From Dermatophilaceae bacterium (GTDB lineage: Bacteria > Actinomycetota > Actinomycetes > Actinomycetales > Dermatophilaceae): 6,606 nt of DNA. The notes beneath the pieces were generated by a model. The model saw nothing but the letters and a program-made list of their open reading frames with translations, ran no database searches and had not been told where the DNA came from. The stretch is taken from assembly GCA_013361975.1 (NCBI GenBank), contig JABFXB010000087.1:1-6606 (forward strand), written 5' to 3'. Of this stretch, positions 1 through 6,560 are shown in pieces. Both the position numbers and the translations under genes were made by a program. How positions within the stretch are numbered: the stretch's first letter is position 1; every line of letters starts with the position of its first letter.

Positions 1-49
1 GGCGACGCGCCGGCGGGAGGCCGCTGCCGCCCCGGCGGGACGTCGGGAG

Positions 50-706
50 TCAGCTGACGAAGTCAAGGGAGCTCACCTTCCAGGAGTCGCCGACCTTCAC
101 GAGGTCGAGCCGGAGCCGGTAGGTCTTCTTCTCGGCCGTGGGGGTCGCGGCGTTGGTGGTGGGTGCGACGACGCCGACGATGACCCGGGCCGAGTCGTCG
201 TCGCCCGAGACGAGCGAGGCCTCGGCGCGCTCCACGGTCGATACGGTCTTGTTGGCCGTCACGACGGGCCTCAGCTGGGCGATCGTCGCGGCGTACTCCT
301 TCTGGAACGAGCCCGTCGACGCGGCGAGCACCCGCTTGGTGTCGGCGTCGAACGTGGCCGCGTTCATCGTCACGAAGTTGACCGCGATCTGGCGGCCGGC
401 GGCGAGCGCCGTGTCACGGGCGTCGGCCACGCGCTGTGCCTGCCAGGCCGAGCGGCCGAGCGTCGCAGTGACGGCGATCGCCGCGAGGAGCAGCACGGCG
501 GTGAGTGCCCAGAGCAGTCGTGGGGTGGGTCGCCACGTGCGGGCACCCCTGAGGCCCGCACGTGGCGCGTCCTCGTGACCGGGGGCTGCGCCGTCGTGTG
601 TGCCTCCGGTGTCGCCGGCGTCGGCGCGCCCGTCGTCGGGGTGGGCTGACCGGTTGGGTGGCTCGGTCTCCGCCGGGGAGGTCGAGCGGGTGGGGGCCAT
701 CGTCAT
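50..706 (-). CDS. Mce-associated membrane protein (Mas type)
   Basis: Complete protein of 218 residues. The first ATG of the pair at 706 and 700 is chosen because it lies 9 nt after GGAAGG, a normal spacing. Residues 1-55 are Pro-, Asp-, Gly- and Thr-rich and look disordered and cytosolic. A single membrane helix spans about 64-84 (LLWALTAVLLLAAIAVTATLG). The remaining 130 or so residues form a soluble domain: a helix with ARDTALAAGRQIAVNFVTMN, then ATFDADTKRVLAASTGSFQKEY, and beta strands ending DLVKVGDSWKVSSLDFVS. This layout matches the mce-associated proteins encoded after mceF in mycobacteria and related taxa, whose outer domain resembles an NTF2-like fold; mycobacterial members are reported to affect stability or activity of the Mce complex. 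Only one such gene is visible; a second could lie beyond the window edge. No cysteines. Family assignment good, biochemical role inferred. Confidence 0.85.
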   Translation of the reverse strand: MTMAPTRSTSPAETEPPNRSAHPDDGRADAGDTGGTHDGAAPGHEDAPRAGLRGARTWRPTPRLLWALTAVLLLAAIAVTATLGRSAWQAQRVADARDTALAAGRQIAVNFVTMNAATFDADTKRVLAASTGSFQKEYAATIAQLRPVVTANKTVSTVERAEASLVSGDDDSARVIVGVVAPTTNAATPTAEKKTYRLRLDLVKVGDSWKVSSLDFVS

Positions 707-713
707 CGAGGGG

Positions 714-721
714 TTCCTTCC
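714..721 (-). promoter_or_regulatory. Ribosome binding site of the mas-type gene
   Basis: GGAAGGAA on the minus strand; GGAAGG (721-716) is followed by 9 nt and then the ATG at 706. It lies in the short gap after the mceF stop, so this gene is the only one in the run with a start not overlapping the preceding stop. It favours ATG 706 over ATG 700. Confidence 0.7.
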
Positions 722-729
722 GTCACCGG

Positions 730-2034
730 CTAGCGGAGCGCCTCCTGCATCATCCAGAGCCAGCTCGCGCCGTTGTCGGTCCGTGCGTCGCCGCCGGCCG
801 GGACGACCGGCGACTGGACTGACAACGAGGCAGGGCTGCCCGAGGTCACGGCCGGGTTGCCGAGCGTCACCGGAGTCGGCCCGAACGCCATGGGGTAGCT
901 CTGGCCGCCCTGGGTGCGCTGTCCGGCCCGGGGCTTGGGGGCGTTCTGGGCGCCTCGGACGTTGACGCCGGAGCCGCGGGCGGCGGCGCAGTGCGCGTCG
1001 AGGTTGACGGGCGGCAGCCCGGTGGTGCGGTGCGGGTCCACCTTCTTCGTGCCTTCGTAGCCGGCGGTGCAGGCCTTCGGGTCGTCGGCGTTGAGCACGA
1101 GGCCGAAGTGGGCGGTGCCGTCGCCGGGCACGACCGTGAAGCCGCCGTTGACGACGTCGGGGTAGGTGACGAGCAGCTGTTCGATGCCGTCGAGGCGCGC
1201 CGTCGTGACGTTGCCGATGGTGATGAAGTTGGCGAGAAGCGCCGCGAGGCTCTGCTTGTTCTCGGCGATGAGCGAGTCGAGCTCCTTGGCCGCGACGGCG
1301 CCCCGGTCGAGCACGACCCGCAGGTCGGGGTCGGCCTGACGCAGGGCGTCGGCCACGTCGGCGAAGCCGGAGACGCTGGTGCGGATGTCCTTGCCAGAGC
1401 GCACCTGCGTGTCGAGGACGATGCGTCCGTCGTCGATGAGCTTCGTCGTCTCGGGCAGGGCCTCGGACGCTGCCGTGGTCAGGGCGTTGCCCGAGTCGAT
1501 GAGCCGTTGCAGGTCGGCGCCGCCGCCCTTGAAGGCGTCGGCCAGCTCGTCGACGGTCGTGACGAGGTCGTCGCGCGGCACGGACTTCACGGTGTTGTCG
1601 ACGTGCTGCAGCAGCTGGTCGATGCGGATCGGGAACGCCGTGCGGTCGCGCGGGATCACGTCGCCCGCGGCGAGGTAGGGGGCGCGCGAGGTGCGGGGCT
1701 GCAGGTCGAGGTACTGCTCCCCCACCGCTGAACGGTTCTCGACGACGGCCTTCGCGTCCTTGGGCACCTCGGTGCCGCGGTCGAGCCGGGCGTCGACGAC
1801 GACGCCGTCGCCCGAGAGGCGCATGTTCTCGACCTTGCCGACGGTGACGCCGCGGTAGGTGACCTCGGCCCCGACGAAGATGCCTCCCGACTGTGCGAGG
1901 TCGGCGGACACGACGTAGCTGCCGCCGGCGAGCTTGTCGGTCAGGCCGACGTAGTTCGCGGAGAGCACGGCGACCAGCGTCACCGACAGCAGGGCGAACG
2001 CGGCGAGCTGCAACCGCACGGTGCGGGTGATCAT
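730..2034 (-). CDS. mceF: MceF, MCE-family lipid-transport subunit
   Basis: Complete protein of 434 residues, the last MCE subunit. ATG at 2034 overlaps the mceE stop (ATGA) and is preceded by a GGGAGG site at 6 nt. A membrane helix at about 8-27 starts almost at the N-terminus. The MCE domain at about 39-112 includes GAEVTYRGVTVGKV (55-68) and the loop SAVGEQYLDL (102-111). Helical region about 136-290. The C-terminal part is a larger non-helical domain with C322 (KACTAGYEG) and C349 (DAHCAAARG), the RGAQNAPKP element at 360-368 that I regard as typical of MceF, and a final WLWMMQEALR. It stops with TAG at 732-730, unlike the TGA stops at all the other gene ends here. The gene closes the coupled mceA-F run; a 23-nt gap separates it from the next gene. 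It should complete the MceA-F hetero-hexamer. Confidence 0.93.
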   Translation of the reverse strand: MITRTVRLQLAAFALLSVTLVAVLSANYVGLTDKLAGGSYVVSADLAQSGGIFVGAEVTYRGVTVGKVENMRLSGDGVVVDARLDRGTEVPKDAKAVVENRSAVGEQYLDLQPRTSRAPYLAAGDVIPRDRTAFPIRIDQLLQHVDNTVKSVPRDDLVTTVDELADAFKGGGADLQRLIDSGNALTTAASEALPETTKLIDDGRIVLDTQVRSGKDIRTSVSGFADVADALRQADPDLRVVLDRGAVAAKELDSLIAENKQSLAALLANFITIGNVTTARLDGIEQLLVTYPDVVNGGFTVVPGDGTAHFGLVLNADDPKACTAGYEGTKKVDPHRTTGLPPVNLDAHCAAARGSGVNVRGAQNAPKPRAGQRTQGGQSYPMAFGPTPVTLGNPAVTSGSPASLSVQSPVVPAGGDARTDNGASWLWMMQEALR

Positions 2035-3290
2035 CGGGGGCCTCCCGTCGGGAAGAGAGCCGACCACGACGCCGCGTCAGGCTGCGAGCCGCCCGACTGC
2101 GGCGCGCCCAGCAGGCCACCGGGCAGCGTCGTCGGTATGCCGGTGGGCACACCCGGCACGGAGGGCACGGGGAGGCTCGGGCGAGGCACCGACGGCAGCG
2201 GGACGGACGGGAGCGGGACCCCCGGGACGGTCGGCAGCTTCGGCAGCTTGCCGACACCGAGGTTGCCGGCGAGGGTGTCGAGGTTGGTGTCGAGCGTGAC
2301 CCAGAGGTTGGTGAAGTCGCCCCTGATGGTGTTCTGGGCGTTGTTGGGGAACGGGTAGGTCAGCAGCAGCTGGAAGCTCTTCGGCAGGTCGTCGCCCGCC
2401 TTGTTGAGCTGGCGCAGGATCGGGCTGACGGCGCGCAGGTTGGCCTCGAGGTCGGCGCGCGACCCGCGGATGACGCGGGTGCCGACCTCGCCGAGGTCGC
2501 GCAGGGCGGTGAGCATGGCCGTGAGCTGCCGGCGCTGGTCGGCGAGGATCTTGAGGCCCTTCGGCAGCTCGTCGAGCGCCTTGGCGATCTTCTCCTGGTT
2601 CTTCGCCAGGGTGCCCGAGAGACGGTCGATGCTGTCGATGGCTCTGACGATCTCGCCCTTCTGCGCGTCGAGCCCGCCGACGAACGTGTTGAGCTGGCCC
2701 AAGAGGTCCTTGACGTCTCCGGTGCGGCCGCGCAGCGCGTTGTTCAGCTCAGCCTCGATGGTCTTCAGCTGGGCCACGCCACCGCCGTTGAGCAGCAGCG
2801 ACATCGCGCCGAGGACCTCCTCGACCTCGGGGTTGCGGCTCGTGCGGGCGAGCGGGATGCGGTCGCCCTCGCCGAGCCGGCCCTCGGGCTCGGCGTCGGT
2901 CGGTGCGGCGAGCGCGACATACTTCTCACCCAGCAGCGAGGTCTGCTTCAGCTCGGCGGTCGCGTTGTCGGGCAGCACCACGGACCGGGGCAGGCGCAGC
3001 CGCACCGTGGCCGTCCACCCGGTGACCTGGATGTCCTCGACGGAGCCGACCGTCACCTGGTTGACCTTGACCGACGACTGGGGCACGAGGTCGAGCACGT
3101 CGGCGAACTCGGCCGTCACGCTGTAGGAGTCGTCGCCGGTGCCGGCACCGCCCGGGAGCGGGAGGTCGTAGGCGCTGCAGCCGCCGAGGGTCAGGGCGCC
3201 GAGCAGTGCAACGGCAACCGCGGTGCGCGCCGCGCGGGTCTTCCGGGAGTGCACGGGGGGCGTGGTCACCCGGGTGTCGGCATACGTCAT
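2031..3290 (-). CDS. mceE: MceE, lipoprotein MCE subunit (LprK-like)
   Basis: Complete protein of 419 residues. The start at 3290 overlaps the mceD stop (ATGA) and follows a GGGAGGTT site; the frame is open further upstream, but that part lies inside mceD. The N-terminus is a type II (lipoprotein) signal: basic SRKTRAARTA, a hydrophobic stretch at 23-35 and lipobox L35-G-G-C38. The predicted mature protein therefore begins at C38, which would be lipidated. In actinobacterial mce operons the fifth MCE gene typically encodes the lipoprotein, which fixes the letter E. The MCE domain is at about 54-129, with the loop SLLGEKYVAL at 118-127. Helical region about 155-345. The C-terminus is a proline-rich tail (348-390, with LPSVP repeats) followed by a Gly/Ser/Pro-rich end. 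C38 is the only cysteine. It works as one subunit of the Mce lipid-uptake hexamer. Confidence 0.94.
   Translation of the reverse strand: MTYADTRVTTPPVHSRKTRAARTAVAVALLGALTLGGCSAYDLPLPGGAGTGDDSYSVTAEFADVLDLVPQSSVKVNQVTVGSVEDIQVTGWTATVRLRLPRSVVLPDNATAELKQTSLLGEKYVALAAPTDAEPEGRLGEGDRIPLARTSRNPEVEEVLGAMSLLLNGGGVAQLKTIEAELNNALRGRTGDVKDLLGQLNTFVGGLDAQKGEIVRAIDSIDRLSGTLAKNQEKIAKALDELPKGLKILADQRRQLTAMLTALRDLGEVGTRVIRGSRADLEANLRAVSPILRQLNKAGDDLPKSFQLLLTYPFPNNAQNTIRGDFTNLWVTLDTNLDTLAGNLGVGKLPKLPTVPGVPLPSVPLPSVPRPSLPVPSVPGVPTGIPTTLPGGLLGAPQSGGSQPDAASWSALFPTGGPR
2041..2046 (-). promoter_or_regulatory. Ribosome binding site of mceF
   Basis: GGGAGG on the minus strand, 6 nt before the ATG at 2034, lying inside the end of mceE. 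It supports this start over a GTG further upstream at 2067 in the same frame. Confidence 0.7.
2121..2249 (-). repeat. Proline-rich repeat region in the MceE tail
   Basis: Residues 348-390 of MceE consist of short Pro-rich units. LPSVP occurs at 360-364 and 365-369, a variant VPSVP at 375-379, and VPGVP at 355-359 and 378-382. The DNA is correspondingly repetitive. Pro-rich ends are known in some MceE and MceD proteins; here it probably forms an extended, flexible tail beyond the helical needle. Confidence 0.75.
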
Positions 3291-4501
3291 CGGGAACCTC
3301 CCAGCAGTCCACCGAGGGTGGGGTCGGCACCACGCAGGTTGACGAGGCCGCCCGGCTGCGGGCTGCCTTGCAGCGCAGCGCCGTTCGGCAGCGATGGAAG
3401 CTGGGGCAGCTTGGGCAGCACGGCCTTCTTCAGGGAGTCGCACAGGCGCGTGTTGCCGGTGTTGGTGGGCCCGGTGAGGATCGAGCAGACGAGCAGCAGC
3501 GGGTCGTCGAAGCCCTTCGCGTTGTTCCGCGTGTCGAGCGTGCCCGTCGCGGGGTGGTAGGCGTTCTGGAGGTTGGAGAGGGCGACGGGCGCGTTCTCGA
3601 GCACCTGGGCCAGCGCTTGCCGGTTCTTCGCGAAGGCACCCGTGACGGTGACGGCCCGGTCGAGGTTGCTCTTGAGCAGGGCTCTGTTGTCGGCGACGAA
3701 GCCCGACACCTCGTCGACCGCGACGCCGAGACTGCTCAGGGTCGCCTTGAGGTTCTCGCGCTCCTCGCCCAGCTGGACGGCCACCGTGGCGAGGTCGGAG
3801 TTGAGCCGGCGCACCTGCGCGTTGTTCGAGGCGAGCATCGAGGTGAAGGACTGGAGGTTCTTCACCGTGCCGAAGAGGTCGTCACGGCTGCCCGACAGCG
3901 TCGACAGGGCCGTCGAGAGGTCGTGCACGGCCCCGTTCAGCTTGTTCCCGTTGCCGTCGAGGTTGGCCGCCGACGTCTGGAGCAGCTTGTTGAGGGCCCC
4001 GTCCTTGTTGGCGCCGTCGGGACCGAGCGCGACCATGAGGTCGTCGAGGCTCTGCGACACCCGGTCGAGCTCGACGGGAACCGCCGTGCGCGAGAGCGGG
4101 ATGCGTGTGCCCGCCGCGAGCGCCGGGCCGGCCTCGTAGACGGGCAGCAGCTGCACGTAGCGGTCGGAGACGAGCGACGGCGCCACGATGGCGGCCTTCG
4201 CGGTGGCCGGCACGCGGTACTTCTCGTCGTAGCTGAAGGTGACGTGGACGTGGTCGCCCTCGGGCACGACCGCGTCGACCTGGCCGACCTTGACGCCGAG
4301 GATGCGCACGTCGGAGCCCGGGTAGAGCCCCACGGCGCGGGTGAAGTCGGCGCTGACGGTGGTCTGCTGCTGCCGCGGCCAGAAGAGGAACGCTGCGGCG
4401 AGGAGCGCGACGACCACGAGGCCGGTGACGACCTTGCCGAGCACGGTCGCGGGCCCGTGGAGCCGACCGAACGGCATACGGCTGCCGGTGCGAGTGGCCA
4501 T
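3287..4501 (-). CDS. mceD: MceD, MCE-family lipid-transport subunit
   Basis: Complete protein of 404 residues. The ATG at 4501 shares one base with the mceC stop (TGATG) and has a strong GGAGGTG site 7 nt upstream, so the start is well supported. A basic N-terminus precedes a membrane helix at about 24-41. The MCE domain is at about 48-120, with GSDVRILGVKVGQV at 62-75. The loop usually written LLGE(K/R)Y is SLVSDRYVQL here (109-118), so the glycine and acid are replaced by Ser and Asp. Helical needle region about 145-315. The tail has C339 (LLLVCS) and C354 (TRLCDS), then a Leu-Pro run (LPKLPQLPSLP, 362-372) and a glycine-rich end. The protein should be part of the hetero-hexameric Mce lipid channel. 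The substrate is not readable from sequence. Confidence 0.92.
   Translation of the reverse strand: MATRTGSRMPFGRLHGPATVLGKVVTGLVVVALLAAAFLFWPRQQQTTVSADFTRAVGLYPGSDVRILGVKVGQVDAVVPEGDHVHVTFSYDEKYRVPATAKAAIVAPSLVSDRYVQLLPVYEAGPALAAGTRIPLSRTAVPVELDRVSQSLDDLMVALGPDGANKDGALNKLLQTSAANLDGNGNKLNGAVHDLSTALSTLSGSRDDLFGTVKNLQSFTSMLASNNAQVRRLNSDLATVAVQLGEERENLKATLSSLGVAVDEVSGFVADNRALLKSNLDRAVTVTGAFAKNRQALAQVLENAPVALSNLQNAYHPATGTLDTRNNAKGFDDPLLLVCSILTGPTNTGNTRLCDSLKKAVLPKLPQLPSLPNGAALQGSPQPGGLVNLRGADPTLGGLLGGSR
3295..3302 (-). promoter_or_regulatory. Ribosome binding site of mceE
   Basis: GGGAGGTT on the minus strand, four bases before the ATG at 3290 (about 6 nt from the GGAGG core), inside the last codons of mceD. 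It fixes the start of the lipoprotein just before its basic N-region, and excludes the longer open frame upstream. Confidence 0.75.
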
Positions 4502-5532
4502 CAGCGAGCACCTCCGGTGAGGCCGGGCAGCAGCAGGTCGGGCAGCCGGGTGCCGGGCAGCGCGAGACCGGCGCTGCCGACGGGCACGACGAGGTTGGAC
4601 ACCCAGGTGTCGAACCAGCGGCCGGTGCCGAGGGTGTTGGCGTAGACGCGGGTGAAGGGGGCCATGGCGCGGATCGTCTTCTGGAGGTCGGTGTCGTGCT
4701 TCTGCAGCAGGGCGAGGGTCTTGTCGAGCTCGGCGAGGGCCGGCTTCAGCTGCGCCCGGTTGTCGCGGGCGAGCCCGGTCAGCTGCGTGGCGAGGGCCGA
4801 CGTGTTGCGGAACAGGGTGCGGATGTCGTCGCGGCGCTTGACGAGCTCGACCATGAGCAGGTCGGCGTCCTTGATGAGCGTGCCGACCTGCTGGTTGCGG
4901 CTCTTCACCAGCCCGGTGACGCTGTTGGCGCGCTGGAGCAGCGAGCCGAGCTCTTCGTCGCGGCTGGCGACGGTGCGCGACAGGCGCGAGAGCCCGTCGA
5001 GCGTGGAGCGGACGTACTGCGGACTGTCCTTGAACTCGGTGGCGATGACCGAGAGCGACCGGGCCAGCTGGCCGGTGTCGATGCGCTCGGTCGTCGTCGT
5101 GAGGTCCTGGAAGGCGTTGATGACGTCGTAGGAGCTGACGGTGCGCGAGACCGGGATCTGGCTGTCGGCGTCGAGCTGCCCGTCGCCCTGCGGGTCGAGC
5201 GCGACGTACTTCTCGCCGAGGATCGTCTTCATCCGGATGGAGGCGCCCGTGCGGGTGCCGAAGGAGGCGTCCTCGGTGATGGTGAAGTCGACGCGGACGT
5301 GGCCGTCCTCGAGGTCGACCCCGGTCACCTTGCCGACCTTGACGCCGGCGATGCGCACGTCGTCGTCGGGGCGGATGCCGCCCGCCTCGGTGAACGCGGC
5401 GCTGTAGGACGTGCCGCCGCCGATGAAGGGCAGGCTCGAGGCGTTGAAGGCGAGGAAGAGCAGCAGCCCGAGCATCGCCAGGCCGGCGGCGCCGATCGGC
5501 ACCGGGTTGCGCTCGCGGAAGGGAGTGCTCAT
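4501..5532 (-). CDS. mceC: MceC, MCE-family lipid-transport subunit
   Basis: Complete protein of 343 residues. I chose the ATG at 5532 because it overlaps the mceB stop as ATGA and has a GAGGTGC ribosome site just upstream. A GTG at 5541 would add three residues but lies inside that site. The N-terminus is short and polar, then a membrane helix spans about 11-30. The MCE domain is at about 42-113, with DDDVRIAGVKVGKV at 56-69 and the well-kept loop TILGEKYVAL at 103-112. Residues 135-300 are long helices with alternating charged and leucine positions. The tail (RWFDTWVSNLVVPVGSAGLA and on) is Leu-, Pro- and Gly-rich and ends GLTGGAR. There is no cysteine anywhere, unlike MceB, MceD and MceF. 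It is expected to be one of six subunits of the Mce ring and needle. Family call firm, subunit letter from order and tail. Confidence 0.92.
   Translation of the reverse strand: MSTPFRERNPVPIGAAGLAMLGLLLFLAFNASSLPFIGGGTSYSAAFTEAGGIRPDDDVRIAGVKVGKVTGVDLEDGHVRVDFTITEDASFGTRTGASIRMKTILGEKYVALDPQGDGQLDADSQIPVSRTVSSYDVINAFQDLTTTTERIDTGQLARSLSVIATEFKDSPQYVRSTLDGLSRLSRTVASRDEELGSLLQRANSVTGLVKSRNQQVGTLIKDADLLMVELVKRRDDIRTLFRNTSALATQLTGLARDNRAQLKPALAELDKTLALLQKHDTDLQKTIRAMAPFTRVYANTLGTGRWFDTWVSNLVVPVGSAGLALPGTRLPDLLLPGLTGGAR
4509..4515 (-). promoter_or_regulatory. Ribosome binding site of mceD
   Basis: GGAGGTG on the minus strand, 7 nt before the ATG at 4501 and inside the end of mceC. It is one of the strongest matches to the anti-Shine-Dalgarno sequence in the window and supports ATG 4501 rather than the internal ATG at codon 9. 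Confidence 0.75.
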
Positions 5533-6560
5533 GGGTTGCACCTCGCGGACGCGACGGAGTAGGTGGGCGAGACACCGGGCAGCAGCGGGCTCTTCGTGTC
5601 GAACCGGCAGAGGTAGAAGTTGAACCAGGAGCCGTAGGTGGCGGTGCGTGTCAGGGTGGTGATGCGCTGGGTGGCGCCCGAGATGAAGTCCTCGAACTCC
5701 TTGACGTTCGCCGGCTTGTTGAGCGTCGTGGCGAGGGTGCGCAGCTGGGCGACGTCGTCCTTGATGAGCGGGCGCGTCGACACGAGCAGGTCGGCGGTCT
5801 CGGCGGACAGCGTGTTGATGCCCGAGAGCGAGCGTCCGATCGTCTCGCGGTCGGCCGCGAGTCCACTCGTGAAGCGTTGCAGCTGGTCGATGAGCGAGAG
5901 CAGCTGCTGGTCGTGCGCGTCGACCGTGCCGAGCACCGTGTTGAGGTTGTCGATGGTGCGGCCGATGACGGCGTCGCGGTCGGCGATGGTCGAGGTGAGG
6001 CTGGCCGTCTTTGCCAGCAGGCTGTTGATGTCGCCGCCCTCGCCCTGGAGGGTCTGGATGAGCAGCCCCGAGAGCTCGTTGACGTCCTTCGGCGACAGGG
6101 CCGCGAAGAGCGGCTTGAAGCCGTTGAAGAGGACGGTGAGGTCGAGGGCCGGGTGGGTGCGCGCGAGCGGGATCGTCGCCCCGTCGGCGAGCGCGACCGG
6201 GTTGCCCGCCCCCTGCGTCAGCGACAGGTAGCGCTGGCCGACGAGGTTGCGGTACTTGACCGTCACCTCGGTGCCTTGCGTGAGCACCGAGCTCTTGAGC
6301 ACCGAGAACTCGACCGCCGCGGTGGCGTGGTCGGAGCCGGCTCCCGGTGCGACCCGGACGTCGGTCACCTCGCCCACGCGCACGCCGGCGATGCGGACGT
6401 CCTGACCCGCGATGACGCCGGTCGCGTCGCTCACCAGGGCCGTGTAGGTCGCCTTGGACCCGAGCTGGATGTTGGCGATGGTGAGCGCGAGGATGCTCGT
6501 CGCGAAGAGCGTCACCGCGGCGAAGAGGATGAGCTTGACGAGGGAGCCCTTGACCTTCAT
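5529..6560 (-). CDS. mceB: MceB, MCE-family lipid-transport subunit
   Basis: Complete protein of 343 residues, a usual MceB length. A membrane anchor spans about residues 8-30. The MCE domain follows at about 36-116, with the diagnostic GQDVRIAGVRVGEV at 52-65 and the loop NLVGQRYLSL at 105-114. Residues 140-305 are long amphipathic helices rich in Leu, Asp and Thr, expected to form part of the needle of the Mce hexamer. The C-terminal tail holds two cysteines, C318 in FNFYLCRF and C341 near the end (ARCNP), placed so that they could form a disulfide outside the cytoplasmic membrane. The ATG at 6560 overlaps the stop of the preceding gene (ATGA), which argues for translational coupling. The protein should act with the other Mce subunits in lipid or sterol uptake across the envelope. 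Family assignment is firm; the letter B comes from gene order and the C-terminal FNFYLC element. Confidence 0.93.
   Translation of the reverse strand: MKVKGSLVKLILFAAVTLFATSILALTIANIQLGSKATYTALVSDATGVIAGQDVRIAGVRVGEVTDVRVAPGAGSDHATAAVEFSVLKSSVLTQGTEVTVKYRNLVGQRYLSLTQGAGNPVALADGATIPLARTHPALDLTVLFNGFKPLFAALSPKDVNELSGLLIQTLQGEGGDINSLLAKTASLTSTIADRDAVIGRTIDNLNTVLGTVDAHDQQLLSLIDQLQRFTSGLAADRETIGRSLSGINTLSAETADLLVSTRPLIKDDVAQLRTLATTLNKPANVKEFEDFISGATQRITTLTRTATYGSWFNFYLCRFDTKSPLLPGVSPTYSVASARCNP
5538..5544 (-). promoter_or_regulatory. Ribosome binding site of mceC
   Basis: GAGGTGC on the minus strand ends 5 nt before the ATG at 5532. The competing GTG at 5541 is contained in this motif, so it is more likely part of the ribosome site than a start. 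Confidence 0.6.

Noticed and set aside
1..49. GC-rich inverted segments after the mas-type gene as a possible terminator.
   Set aside because: CGCCGG at 32-37 and CCGGCG at 8-13 (minus-strand reading) can pair for only six bases before mismatches, and there is no T-run after them. There is also no ATG or GTG in this stretch, so no next gene start is visible. Nothing here can be called.
991..1731. A plus-strand open frame of 246 codons antisense to mceF.
   Set aside because: Low-complexity Val/Gly/Arg/Asp composition of the same kind as the other antisense frames; no family features.
742..2257. A long minus-strand open frame running on upstream of the mas-type gene, parallel to mceF.
   Set aside because: It is an Arg/Pro/Ala-rich low-complexity translation in a shifted frame of mceF. 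Only the part from 706 downward has a plausible protein, with membrane helix and ribosome site.
3291..3443. An N-terminal extension of MceE up to 3443.
   Set aside because: It would overlap mceD by over 150 nt and would bury the clear lipoprotein signal peptide behind about 50 Arg/Ala/Pro-rich residues.
3206..4645. A plus-strand open frame of 479 codons antisense to mceD and part of mceE and mceC.
   Set aside because: Its translation is Val/Glu/Arg/Gly-rich with no recognisable domain and lies opposite well-supported MCE genes. Such antisense frames are expected from strong third-position GC bias.
4502..5575. A minus-strand open frame continuous with mceD but extending far upstream through mceC.
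   Set aside because: The extension is a His/Arg/Pro-rich shadow of mceC. The real start is the ATG at 4501 with a strong ribosome site and TGATG junction.
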